From: Gracilaria vermiculophylla | Lineage: Eukaryota > Rhodophyta > Florideophyceae > Gracilariales > Gracilariaceae | DNA: 64,000 nucleotides | Reading direction: 5' to 3' | Assembly: GCA_019155205.2 (NCBI GenBank) | Contig: JAHNZQ020000049.1 | Span: 1,705,238 to 1,769,237 of the forward strand | In this document: in pieces, positions 1 through 9,535 of the stretch | Numbering within the stretch: the stretch's first letter is position 1 | How the letters are laid out: the number at the start of each line of letters is the position of its first letter | Notes under the pieces: generated by a model | Told to the model about the DNA's origin: nothing | The model's database searches: none | Seen by the model: the letters and a program-made list of their open reading frames with translations, nothing else | Position numbers and translations under genes: made by a program

Positions 1-325
1 ACCGGCAGCTTAAATATCTAGCCGGGAGCCCGCCTCGGCAGGTCGCACTACTGTGCTAATTCCCTGCATAAAATATCTAAAATAAATAATAAATTCTACC
101 GTACCTTAAGGATACTGTAGCGCACGCGGGCAATATTATGCACCACGTGGCCCATCCAATAAATTACGAACCCTCCTTAGGAATATTATACCTTAAGGCC
201 AAACCACCATTATTCCGTAGGAGCCACTGTACTACACCCGGCTCGCGACAGCGGATACCGGAGACCACCTATAGGAATTCGTGCCTTTGGAGTCAATAAA
301 AACTTTTAACGGACGTTGTGCTTTA
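1..325. other. Intergenic, no gene seen
   Basis: The left edge of the window shows no ORF with coding character and no recognisable RNA gene. It is moderately AT-rich unique sequence, possibly the flank of a gene lying outside the window. Confidence 0.4.
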
Positions 326-679
326 CTACCTTGACAAGAGGGCTGCCAGTACCACAGTTTCGATGTAATTCGCGTCAATCGATTGATTTCGTTCTTCTGC
401 AGCATTCAGGGTCTCATCAACACCGGTACCGAGCTTGACTCTGGATAAAGGTATAGTAACGTCTTTCTCACGATTGGATAAACTAAAGTTTACCGTCAAG
501 AGTGTCAAAATGTGAATGTCGATTCTGCGAACACCGAGATTTTGAATTATTCCTCTGACCGTTGTAGACTTCCACAAAAATCCATAATAGCGTTTAAATT
601 TCGCGTCACTAGTAACCAGGCGAGCGCGGCTCTTGATAGTTGTTCCAGCAGTTTTGCGAGGATCTGTGGACGATGCCAT
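326..679 (-). CDS. Hypothetical 117-residue protein
   Basis: This ATG-started ORF is not a shadow of any larger gene and encodes a basic, Thr/Ser/Arg-rich N terminus followed by a region rich in Ile, Leu and Val. I recognise no domain, signal peptide or membrane segment. A smaller ORF overlaps it on the opposite strand (512-745), so chance cannot be excluded. It is listed because it is the only ATG ORF over 100 codons in the first 1.4 kb. A histone-fold identity was considered and not supported. Confidence 0.3.
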   Translation of the reverse strand: MASSTDPRKTAGTTIKSRARLVTSDAKFKRYYGFLWKSTTVRGIIQNLGVRRIDIHILTLLTVNFSLSNREKDVTIPLSRVKLGTGVDETLNAAEERNQSIDANYIETVVLAALLSR

Positions 680-1482
680 AGTTTACGATTGTTGTTGACG
701 ACTCTGATTGATGTAACAGTCACAATTCACCTTTTGTTGTTGTGAACACAGTTCAGTGCTGCCGACTTTGACAACATGATCAGGATATCAGAACAAAAAA
801 TTGGGAAAAGTTTCAATGTTTTCACCTACTTTAGTTACAAAATCATTAAAATTGACTTCATATGAGGTCATTTGACCTCATATGAAGTAGCTGGTCAGAT
901 AGAGACTAGAAATGAAGAAGCGTTTTGCCGCCAAGTTCGTGGACAGTTGTCCTCATATGTAATAGAATTGCCGTGAGCAAATGGGCACTTTTCAGCCTGT
1001 TTGATCCCGAACTCCGTGCAAAATGGGGGCAACACTGTAAGCATTGTAATGTTTTGTCGGATTTTTCGCTTATAGCCTGCTCTTGAAAACAACCTTAAGC
1101 TCACTAATGACCTTAAAACAGAAAATGTCATATGATTTTAAACCATATTTCGAGAACTGGTTTCTGTAGTAACGTACTACAGTACTAAGAATCATGTTTC
1201 ACATTAAAATGCCAGATATCTTCTACTTGTGAAAGACTTTATTTACCGCGAATGAACTCCGCGTAGCACGACAAAGACTGTTTTTTTTCGTTCTCCGACA
1301 CTCGCACCGCTTCCGGCACCTACATTGGTGATAATTATTACCCTTCGCAGCTCGTTCTCACTATCTCTCACTCCGTACTGAAATCCTCCAACTTCCTTTC
1401 AGAGTCCTATTCAATCGATCACCCTCTTGGAACACATCTCCGCTTAATCGAAGACTGCGGAGAAGGGTTACTTTTTTACGAA
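680..1482. other. Intergenic region with a perfect palindrome
   Basis: No gene is supported here. The only ORF (895-1131, minus) lacks coding character. The stretch contains the perfect inverted repeat at 855-888 and serves as the upstream region of the phosphatase-like gene starting at 1483. Confidence 0.4.
855..888. repeat. Perfect 16-bp inverted repeat, 2-bp spacer
   Basis: The left arm (855-870) is the exact reverse complement of the right arm (873-888), separated only by TT. The arms contain CATATG and TGAGGTCA. The element could form a cruciform or be bound by a dimeric factor. No flanking transposon coding sequence is visible. Confidence 0.85.
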
Positions 1483-2235
1483 ATGCAAGACCTGGCCTTC
1501 GCTCTCGCTCTTCCCTTGAAGTCTACACCGCCTTCATATATGAGAAATTCATGCAAGAGGGAAAAATTTTTCACTTCAAAGCGTCGAACTTGTGCATGCA
1601 TGAGTGAGTTTGAAAGCAACGCGGATTTCACGACTGGCGACGCATTTCGTGAATGGATTTTAGCGCGAGATAGAGGGGAGGTTGCACACGAAACTTCCGA
1701 CGCACACGCTTCCTGTGCAGCATCGAGGGTTGCTGTGCTTTTCGTTGGCCGTGACAACTCTACGGTGAGCGCTGCAGCCGAGGCCATTTTCACCGATTTG
1801 TGTACGCGACGTGCTCTAGAGTGCTTCTCCTGTCACTCTGCAGGAACAAGGGTGAACATGGAGGGGGAATTACCAGATAAAGGGTTTATAGAGGCTTTGC
1901 GCTTTAAACGTGGACTGGATATAAGTCGCAAAATGGCTTGCGCGTTGGATAAAAGCGACCTGGAGAGCTACAATCTCATTGTCTGTATGGACGAACAGGT
2001 CAGAAGTGAGTTACTCTTCATGTATACGGACGACGAAGGAAGGTACAATGACGCCATGGAAGAAAAAATCGTATCGCTTTCGTCGTATTGTTCGAGCCCG
2101 AAACTGAGAAAGATGCAATTTCGATCTGGAAAGTACAGCCCCGATGCTATCAACTTGGTACTTGCAGCTCTCGTTGACGCATGCAATGGGTTGCTGGTAT
2201 CCCTGATAGAATCACCCCCTGTTCCGCCATCGTAA
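1483..2235 (+). CDS. LMW protein tyrosine phosphatase homologue, active site lost
   Basis: The 250-residue product has the low-molecular-weight protein tyrosine phosphatase fold signature from about residue 83 to 240. It shows a VLFV strand and P-loop, the AEAIF helix, SAGT, the ALDKSDLESYNLIVCMD segment and a C-terminal helix ending DACNGLL. Family enzymes use a CX5R loop and a later Asp-Pro acid. Here the expected catalytic Cys is Gly89 and the loop Arg is Val95, and the Asp-Pro pair is not present in the region before the last helix. The protein should therefore lack phosphatase activity and may be a binding or regulatory relative. The first 80 residues are basic and Ser/Thr-rich, possibly a targeting sequence; Met20 and Met40 are alternative starts. 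The gene is convergent with the DUF1992 gene (203 bp between stops). Confidence 0.8.
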   Translation: MQDLAFALALPLKSTPPSYMRNSCKREKFFTSKRRTCACMSEFESNADFTTGDAFREWILARDRGEVAHETSDAHASCAASRVAVLFVGRDNSTVSAAAEAIFTDLCTRRALECFSCHSAGTRVNMEGELPDKGFIEALRFKRGLDISRKMACALDKSDLESYNLIVCMDEQVRSELLFMYTDDEGRYNDAMEEKIVSLSSYCSSPKLRKMQFRSGKYSPDAINLVLAALVDACNGLLVSLIESPPVPPS

Positions 2236-2438
2236 GCCGAATTGAAGTGGATCGAATGCAACACGTTTGTGCTTTTTATTTCTATGGCAAGAGGTTGTGG
2301 ACAGAACAGGCGTAATATACAAAATATTGTCGTCTACATCGTATTGTACAAGGTTATGTCATCAATACTTCGGTGGGCCTCCAACAACGAAGATGAAAGA
2401 TTTCGGAAGTGCAGTGGGTCTGCATATTCACACGGTGC

Positions 2439-3361
2439 TCATGCCTCGCTTTCGTCATCAGACTTTCTTCTTCCCCATGTAGGACGCTTGTACTCTCGCA
2501 CCTCTGTTGCTCTTACAAAGCGAGCAAACAGCTGCCAGGAGTAGCGAGGTTCACTTTTATCAGCTCTTTGCTTCTCTTTGCTCGCTGTTGGTTGTCCTGA
2601 CATTCTATATTGCTCACTCTCGGTCGGCAACTTGCTTTTCATAGCGCGCTCAATCTCTTCATTTATGCGAAGTCGAAGCCTGAACAAATGCGAGACAGAC
2701 ATCGGGCGAACAAGGTTGAAGGTATCAACGCGTTTGTTGACCGACTCGATGCGCAACTCCATAATTTTGACAGCAAGCGCCCAGCGGTGAGGAGCATGTG
2801 GCATGTGCGTATGCCAGGCATGACTGAGAGTGTTTCTAAGCTGTCTCTTTTCGCTGTCAATGTCATGCATGAGCTGCAACCAGTGAGGACGCAGCCCATT
2901 GTCACGCATTATTCTCATGGCGTACTCGTGAGTGCTGGATGGCTGATGCGGAAGCGGTCTGCCTTTGTTCTTAAGGTTGTCGAACTGACCGGTGCGCATG
3001 GACTCTTGTATTCTAGCCTCCACGAAGTCACGAATGTCCTCTTCAGACTCGAACTGATTCTCGTGATGGTCATGCTCGTTCTGCAGTTCTGGCGGAAGGC
3101 GCGTGTGGTCAAGGGCCGTCCGAGCGCGGCGGAGACGCTTTCGCGACGCACTTGCCTGCTCCTTTGACGGGTTGACTACTGTGCTACTGCGGAAAAGCCC
3201 TGACAAGGAAGTAGTTGTGCGTCAGTACATGCTGAAACAAGCTATCAGCAGGTCTGGAACTTACCGCCTGGTCCTGCCGCTCGCTCAGTGAACGAACGGG
3301 TGGAGAGGGCGTGTAAGGCCGGAGCAATTCGCCCGAGCAGTGTTGCGCGGAGAAAGGACAT
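2439..3361 (-). CDS. DUF1992 (DNAJC28-type) protein, mitochondrial, one intron
   Basis: The spliced CDS is complement(join(2439..3199,3265..3361)), 285 residues. Exon 2 alone has no ATG. Exon 1 supplies one plus a basic amphipathic leader (MSFLRATLLGRIAPAL), typical of mitochondrial import. The 65-nt intron begins GTAAGT and ends TTGTCAG, and the phase-1 junction rebuilds a Gly codon. From about residue 79 the conserved DUF1992 core is visible (an FESEEDIRDFVE-like start, then GQFDNLKNKGRPLP), as in the C-terminal part of human DNAJC28. The J domain is absent, as in many plant and bacterial relatives. The tail is rich in basic residues. The molecular function of the family is poorly defined. 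The 5' end faces the Deg-like gene across a shared 430-bp promoter region. Confidence 0.85.
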
Positions 3362-3792
3362 GGGGCTTTGGAGCGTAGTGGGACAGCGGCGTGCTCTGCC
3401 GAGCGCCTTGGGCAGCGCTGCGAAGACCAGGGCAGGCAAGCTGGACGGCACCGTTGTCCCAGCCGTGCGCGCTGGTGGGTGGAAGCTCTCAAGCTGCGGA
3501 AGAACGGTGCGTGCGGAGAGCGCCGGTCACCTTTGTGTCACCCTCGTCACGCGGCGAGCGGAGATTGTGTGACACGCACTCGTCCCTTTCCGGTTGTGAC
3601 GGGGGTGGTCGCAGATCAACGTCGCGCAGAGACTTATGGCGCGTCTACGCCTCTGGGAGTGGCGCCGCGCGACCGCTTGCCGCCTCCGCGTCCGTTGATT
3701 CGCTTTGCTTCTCACCAAGCACAATCACAGACTCGGCAAAGGCTCTCACCTCCTTGCGCTCGTAATCTCCGCAGCCCTGCCGATGCGATCGC
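3362..3792. promoter_or_regulatory. Divergent promoter region
   Basis: The interval lies between the ATGs of the DUF1992 gene (minus) and the Deg-like gene (plus) and must contain both promoters and 5' UTRs. No clear TATA box was seen. It is overlapped by several non-coding ORFs. Confidence 0.45.
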
Positions 3793-4980
3793 ATGAAGCA
3801 CTCTGCGTGCTTTGCGGCGCTTTTCACTTGCCGCTGTGCCGCACGTGCGCCGCCAACTTTCCCCCTTCTGTCCAGCCCAACGAACAGAGCAAACCTGTTC
3901 CTGCTTTCCCCAAACACAGCTGTCGTCGCCTTGCACGCCATTCCTCCCCACCGCCAGCACCCGTTGTGGGTAGCTGGTGCGGAAGCATATGTGACCTCTG
4001 TGTGTGAAGATGCAGACCTTGCTCTGCTTCAGCTCGACAAGCCTCTTCTCCACAATTTCTCAGCTTCCTTCACTTCCCCCCGAAAAAACAGCGTTTGTTT
4101 CGCTCTGTCACCGGCGCTGTCCCGCTTGCGACTGAAATTTCTGCGTGTCGAAAGCGCTATCATTGTCTACAGCGCATCCAGGCTTCCAGTGTTTGCGTTT
4201 TCTGCCTCGACATCAGTGCTTCACGGGTGGTCCGGTTCGCCGGTTGTTACTGCGCAAAACGAACTTGTCGGCGTTCTGATACAAGCTCGGCAAAACGTTG
4301 TGCACGTAGTTCCTTCTCGGTTCGTTCAGCTGCTTCAACATTCTCGCCACACGTTGGCTTTGGGATACGTTCCAGCATTACATGTTCAGTCTGGCCCCTC
4401 GCAGTCACGGAAAGTTCTTGTTCAACGAAACGTAGATGAAATGAGAAAAGGCGATATTGTTGTGCAGATCGGCAGCCAACACGTGCACGGGGGCTTTGTT
4501 AGATGGCAAGGTTTGTGGGCCCCACCTCAAGCGGCAGTGGTCCAATTGTTCGGCACCCAAGTGAGACTCAGGGTTCTACGTCAACAAGAGCCAAAAACTG
4601 TCTGCGTGTCGGTGCGCCGTGCCACAGAAGCGTGCGCCGCTATCGGAAGACACGACGGAATATGTGTTCTTGCCGGCCCGTACAAGTTTTCTGCCCTTTC
4701 CATCGAGATGCTGGAGTCCTTTGGTCCTCGATGGCAAATCAAAGCACCTAGACCATTGGTTATGGCAGCAATGAGCGACGGGGATGGCTACAGAGTTGTA
4801 GTAGTTTCGAGAGCGCCCGACTCCCGTTGCAATCTTTTGTTTCAAAAGGTTCAGTTCTTGAATGATGAAGTGGTCAAGTCGGTTGAACAACTTGCTCTTG
4901 GTGGCGTTATCTCCTTCGAGAGTGGAGAAACTCTTACTCTTCCATCCGCTACTGTCAGAAGATGTGCTAATCCTTTGTAG
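3793..4980 (+). CDS. Deg/HtrA-like trypsin-fold protein, probably inactive or N-terminally incomplete
   Basis: The 395-residue product resembles plant Deg and peroxisomal Tysnd1 proteases. It has a DADLALLQLD segment around residues 73-82 (the Asp region), a GWSGSPVV motif around residue 145 with the nucleophile Ser147, and a PDZ-like stretch (RKGDIVVQIGSQ). The normal catalytic His motif (TNAHV type) is not recognisable; the nearest sequence reads VVALHAI around residue 45. The N terminus is also shorter than usual for the family. Either an upstream exon was missed or the protein is a protease relative without a full triad. The start is the first ATG of the frame. After the TAG the frame stays open to about 5070 with coding-like sequence, so the 3' end is slightly uncertain. 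Confidence 0.6.
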   Translation: MKHSACFAALFTCRCAARAPPTFPLLSSPTNRANLFLLSPNTAVVALHAIPPHRQHPLWVAGAEAYVTSVCEDADLALLQLDKPLLHNFSASFTSPRKNSVCFALSPALSRLRLKFLRVESAIIVYSASRLPVFAFSASTSVLHGWSGSPVVTAQNELVGVLIQARQNVVHVVPSRFVQLLQHSRHTLALGYVPALHVQSGPSQSRKVLVQRNVDEMRKGDIVVQIGSQHVHGGFVRWQGLWAPPQAAVVQLFGTQVRLRVLRQQEPKTVCVSVRRATEACAAIGRHDGICVLAGPYKFSALSIEMLESFGPRWQIKAPRPLVMAAMSDGDGYRVVVVSRAPDSRCNLLFQKVQFLNDEVVKSVEQLALGGVISFESGETLTLPSATVRRCANPL

Positions 4981-6841
4981 CGACACCTCTACGTTCTGGA
5001 TGCGATTGCGCCGTCATGGCCATATGCAGCGCATCCTGAATTTGAAGCGCGTTTACCAGAATGCATATAAGAAACTCCGTTTTCAAGGATACACCTATGT
5101 CTGTGGTGGAGGAATGTTGAGCTTCCATCAGATCCGATTCATTGAAACACGAGATCTTCGAAGGTTACTCAAAGAGTGTCCTTCGAAGTTTAAATCGGAC
5201 GCAGTGCAGTATTTTATGGTTCAGTATATTCAGGAAAAGTTGCTCACCCATGGCCCTTTATTGTCCATGCCCGAAAGCTGGCGCTGTCTTTCAATGAGTC
5301 TCTGAACACACATTCCTATAATTCTTATATAAAGAACAATCTGCACCAATGAGCTGCATTGCCGCACTTGTTACATGCAGTAGTGTATGCAACAAAAATA
5401 ATCGATTGTCCCTGTCTCGATACCTAAAGTTCTTATGGCGTAAAGGAACAAGCACGAAGAGTTATGGTTTTGAATTATCATTGACTACATTACAAAACTA
5501 CCCAGCTTTGGGTAGGAGAGCTATTTATTCCTGCTCGTCACAAATCTGATCCAGACTTTGAAACGGTAGACCAATTCGAGAAGCTTTTGCCTTCTTCGTG
5601 TAATGTTTCGCAGAGAAACATGCTTCCTGTTGGGAACTGTCGCATAACGGGGGGTGAACTTTATCCATTGTACTGGAGTGTGCCAGGGACATCCGAAATG
5701 CAACTTTTCCGGTCCCTTTTATTATCTTTTCAGTCTTTTGTACTGAACGAAGAGTTCAAGCAAAAAAATCTCGTGTACTTGTGGGTGAATGGATCATCTG
5801 GTCCGGTGAACTGTGCAAAAGTAGCAGTATTTGTTGATTCTTACTCAACAATAAGGGTATATCTGTGAGTAGCACATCATACGAACATTTCAGGAAGGCT
5901 TCTTGTTTGGGCTATCCTTAGGCTATCTGGTATACCCCAATCCTTTATCTTTGCTGATGACGACTGCTGGTCAGACATCCTGACCTGAGGTGAGATAGCA
6001 CAAAGTTGTGTAACAGAAATTCAGTGTAAGTGCTTTCTCTGTCTGTTGCCAATGAATTGGCGGTGGATTTGGATTGTGTTATGCCATCGCGTGCACATTG
6101 AGGCAAGGCGGACGGGTGCAGAGCAGGAGCAGTGCAATTGAATGAGCGGGCAAGTGCGTCGGCCAGCGAGTCGCGCGAGGGAACCGAGAAGGGACAAAAC
6201 CAGAGATCAGACTATCGTCTGCTTTCTCCCCGGGACCGGGCTCGTAGGCCACAAGTCCTTGAGGTTTCCATTAGGCCGATGCAGCGCACCTGAGCCCAAT
6301 ACACGCTTCTCCAAGGTGCGCGAGCACAATGAGTCCAATGTAGAGCGACTGCGCAAATTAACAGAGTGGCCACGGTTGGCCGTTCGAACAGGATTGGCCA
6401 CAGTAGCTCGAGTACGACGCGATGTTCATCGTAATTCGTCTCTGATCCCTTGTTTCGATCTCCAAAAGTTCGAATCCATGTCGAAAGGTCGACCCAGGAA
6501 CTTCATAAAATTGTGCGCGCTAGCTACCTTACCTGCTCTGCGAAGCGCGTCATGCCTTCGACGATAATTCGCCCTCAGTGAATTTTTAATACCGTCCAGG
6601 AGAACAGTGCCTGCTATAATTGGTCACGACGGCCTTATCGCAAGCCATTACCTAAACTGACGAATAACATTGCCTAAACAGCACATTTATGAATTGAAGC
6701 CGCGAGTCTCGACTTGAACCTCCAGGGCCACTCAACAGGAACCACGCCGTGTTTTGACGTAAAACTACAACATATCCACCGCCCGAGAAACCTGGAGAAG
6801 AGCTGCAAATTTTCGAAAGCCGAAACGCTTTGATATTCAAT
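4981..6841. other. Region with decayed or unresolved coding fragments
   Basis: Coding-like stretches appear in several plus-strand frames without a continuous gene. Examples are 4981-5070 (in frame with the preceding gene), 4990-5303, and an ATG-less frame from about 5484 to 5868 holding RSLLLSFQSFVLNEEF-type sequence. An ATG ORF at 6142-6567 (141 residues, Arg-rich) has no recognisable domain. The region may hold a frameshifted pseudogene or unspliced exons; I could not resolve splice sites. Confidence 0.35.
5484..5868 (+). pseudogene. Possible gene remnant, family not recognised
   Basis: A frame of about 128 codons is open between stops near 5483 and 5868 but has no ATG until codon 45. Its composition is protein-like, including HKSDPDFETVDQFEKLLP, ELYPLYWSVP and LVYLWVNG segments, with no obvious repeats. 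It may be a last exon or a truncated copy of a larger gene. A glycosyltransferase-like origin crossed my mind but rests on no firm motif. Confidence 0.3.
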
Positions 6842-7939
6842 ATGGTTCCTAAGAAGGTTCTACGCTCGAGATTGACGCGCACTACAATTTTCATCGCTTC
6901 TGGGCTCTGTTTAGTTCTCATACTCAGTAACTCTCCAATCGTCCTTCCGGCGACTGCTACCACGACTCGAGTTACTTCTGATGCGCCAGAAGCGCTTGCA
7001 AATGATCTCAAAGCCGAATGGCTTCCGGCTGAAGGTGTGTCGTTCGTACTACAGCGGGATATGAATGCCACTTTCTTCTTTGTGGAAGATGATCCGAAAC
7101 AGGGTATCGATCCCGTTCGCTCATTTCTTTTACGCGCGGAAACAAATGTTCGAGGTCTGTTTCATCACTTGCTCTATCGACCAGGATGCGAGGCGCGCGA
7201 AGCGGCAGAAAAATGGGGAAATTCATGCGCCGCACAGGATGGAAGGCGAGAGCAAGTGGTCATCGATGTTGGGTGTAACCGTGGATGGTACAGTCTGATG
7301 GCGGCGGCCTACGGTCATCGCGTTTTCGCGTTTGATCCGCAGCCTCACTGTCGGGCTCTGCTTTCCGCATCTGTGCTCGTCAACGGTTTTCACGATCTGG
7401 TAACGTTCACCCATGCGTTTGTAACTGATGAGCATGGCGAAACGATGGATGTGCGGCGTCGTACGGGCTGCATGGGAGGGTTTCCGAACAACAATCACGC
7501 TGGGTATGCTGATAAGTTCAGAAAGCCTCTAGAACGACTGCAAGGTGCAAACGACATGGTGACTGTTGGGGGCGTAGCTCTCGACGACGTGTTTGATGCG
7601 GATAGACATGATGTGTTAATGTTGAAGATGGATGTTGAAGGATTTGAAAGCCATGCGTTGGCCAGCGGCAGAAAACTATTGGAACGTGGCGCTGTGCGCA
7701 ACATTGTGGTTGAATTCAATCTGCCGATGATGTCAAGACAGCGAGAGGGCATTGAAGTGATGAAAGAACGGTGTATAAACCTTGTGCGGCAATTGATGAC
7801 AGACTACGGGTACAAGGCAAAGGGGTCTCACAAGGGAAGTTGGAACAAGCAACGAGAAATGACGATAGACGAATGGGAAAGGCTGTTTGCAACGGAAAGA
7901 GACATGTTTGTGACGATTGACGCGTGGTTTTATAAATGA
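6842..7939 (+). CDS. FkbM-family methyltransferase, type II membrane protein
   Basis: The 365-residue protein starts at the first ATG (6842). It begins with a basic segment and one hydrophobic helix (about residues 14-33), consistent with a signal anchor and a luminal Golgi or secretory location. From about residue 135 it matches the FkbM class I SAM-dependent methyltransferase fold. There is a VVIDVGCNRGWYSLMAA motif I with Asp and Gly residues for SAM binding, an FAFDP motif II acidic residue, and the MLKMDVEGFE signature, followed by a VVEFN strand. Family members O-methylate sugars and small molecules; in a red alga, methylation of cell-wall or glycoprotein glycans is plausible but not shown. 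The stop lies 15 bp from the stop of the opposite gene. Confidence 0.85.
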   Translation: MVPKKVLRSRLTRTTIFIASGLCLVLILSNSPIVLPATATTTRVTSDAPEALANDLKAEWLPAEGVSFVLQRDMNATFFFVEDDPKQGIDPVRSFLLRAETNVRGLFHHLLYRPGCEAREAAEKWGNSCAAQDGRREQVVIDVGCNRGWYSLMAAAYGHRVFAFDPQPHCRALLSASVLVNGFHDLVTFTHAFVTDEHGETMDVRRRTGCMGGFPNNNHAGYADKFRKPLERLQGANDMVTVGGVALDDVFDADRHDVLMLKMDVEGFESHALASGRKLLERGAVRNIVVEFNLPMMSRQREGIEVMKERCINLVRQLMTDYGYKAKGSHKGSWNKQREMTIDEWERLFATERDMFVTIDAWFYK

Positions 7940-7954
7940 TGCGATAGTTTGAGA

Positions 7955-8179
7955 CTATTTGTTGGGCTTGTTGCGCTTGAGAAACCTCTTGCTCCTCTGG
8001 CTCTCGCGTCGGGCCTTGGCGCCTGCTGCCGGTGGCAGCATGCTTTCCTCGCGGACGACGTCGCCGAGACTTTTCTGTAGCAGTCCGACGCCGACGAGGA
8101 TTCCACCGGCTAAGCCGACTAGTATCAAGTCAGCGGGTTGAACGGCGTGTATCCGAAGCGGTACTGATATTGGTGGCAT
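7955..8179 (-). CDS. Small single-pass membrane protein (74 aa)
   Basis: From the ATG at 8179 the ORF encodes a short N terminus, one Gly/Leu/Val hydrophobic helix at about residues 17-34 (LILVGLAGGILVGVGLL) and a strongly basic C-terminal tail rich in Arg and Lys. Composition and length suggest an organelle or ER tail-type membrane protein, but I do not recognise the family. Its stop codon is 15 bp from the stop of the FkbM gene. Coding status rests on the membrane helix and clean start only. Confidence 0.5.
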   Translation of the reverse strand: MPPISVPLRIHAVQPADLILVGLAGGILVGVGLLQKSLGDVVREESMLPPAAGAKARRESQRSKRFLKRNKPNK

Positions 8180-9535
8180 TGTAGAAGCGCTGGGGGGCTG
8201 CAACAGGCTGCAGAAACTCGGAGAGTGGGGCGTATCGGTGAGGATGGATGAAGATGGGCGAGAGACGTGGGACAGGCTGCAGCATGCGTGGCGGAGATTA
8301 GGAGCGAAAAAAAGGTAGTGGCGCGGATGGGTGGTGCGCGATAAATGCTCATAATTGCATTACAGGCTGAGCGTTGAGGTGGCTGACAAATGATTTGAAT
8401 TGATCTGCGCAACAAAAATCTGGAGAAGCTTCCATTTGCACGGGTGCAGCCGTTGGCACGAGACTTGATGCTGTGAGCGCAGGAGATTAGCGACTCGCCG
8501 GCAAAGCAAACAGAGCGGACAGCGGGGCAAAGGAACGGAACATATGACGGATTCAAGTCACTCAGGAGCCGAAAGTGTGGCTTGTAGAGAGTTGGAACTT
8601 GAGATAGTGTTTTTTATACATTGACGTTACACTAGTCAAATACGGCGTGGTAATTTGGGTTTTAAAGGAGGGCCAAGCGCGAGGTTTGTGTGAGACCGCG
8701 GAGGAAGGAGTGTGCCAACAATTGGCTGACTGAAAGAAAAGAAGAAGAAATACAAAGCAGAACACACTGCGCTGTCCCGAAGAAGATCGCTCACTGCCTT
8801 GGCACGGAGCTTGAGCAGCGAGGAAGGGGGCAGCGCGGCAGCCCTCATCGTTGCGCACTTGGAGTGAGAAGGGCGCACATTTGCGGTAGACTTGGGGAGA
8901 AAAAAGCGCAACAAAACGGAAGCAAGTGCGAGAAAGTCGCCAGAGAGGGGCGAAGCGTGCCCCCTTCGGTCTCGTTCTCCGCCCCCAGAAGGGACCAAAG
9001 GTACGGAAATCTACGGTTTGGTCGTTGGGGCACGAGCCCCGCATTGCAGCTCACGCGGAGGAGCGACAGGCTGTGCCACACGTGGCATAGCATGGGCAAC
9101 ATCGCATTGGTGATGGCCGGGGGGTTGAGCGCGGGACGGAGGCGATTGCAGCCACGTCGCGCCGCGCTGGCAGGCACAATTATGGCATCACAGTAAGCAG
9201 CGAATCTGAGTTGCGCGTCCCAATGAAGGCGCGTGCATTGCGAAGCGGTGAGCGTGCTTACAGAGCGCTGCGCGAGTCAGCTCGCGTTGAGCGCCTGCGG
9301 CTGGCCCGCTTCCCATCATGATTGCCTTGCGCAGGCTCAAGAACAGATACGCTATCACCCCCGCCTGCCAAGCCGGTAAGCACGTTCCCTCCCCGCCTTT
9401 CTTCCGCCCCAACCCCCCCCCCCCCCCACCCCCCCCTCGTACCCACGCATACCGCCTCAGACGCCTTCGGTCTGTGCAGTTTGCAGCGCTCGCCGATTGA
9501 CGCACTCACTCCTCCGCTGCAGCCCCCACCGCCCC
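8180..9535. other. Intergenic region before the first kinase
   Basis: Only shadow-like ORFs are present on both strands and none has a recognisable domain. A C-rich tract interrupted by one A occupies 9413-9436, and the last 100 bp form the 5' flank of the kinase gene. Confidence 0.45.
9413..9436. repeat. Poly-C tract
   Basis: A run of Cs broken by a single A lies about 100 bp upstream of the kinase start. It may cause polymerase slippage and length polymorphism. Confidence 0.8.

Noticed and set aside
6400..6500. GTTCGAATCC resembling a tRNA T-loop
   Set aside because: The flanking bases do not form a T stem and no cloverleaf is possible.
6525..6590. ACCTTACCTG followed by AATTTTTAA, resembling U1 5' end and an Sm site
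   Set aside because: Spacing is far too short for U1 and no stem-loops match; probably chance.
6660..6790. Possible tRNA on the minus strand (GGTTCAAGTC box-B-like sequence)
   Set aside because: No matching A box, acceptor stem or anticodon arm could be folded around it.
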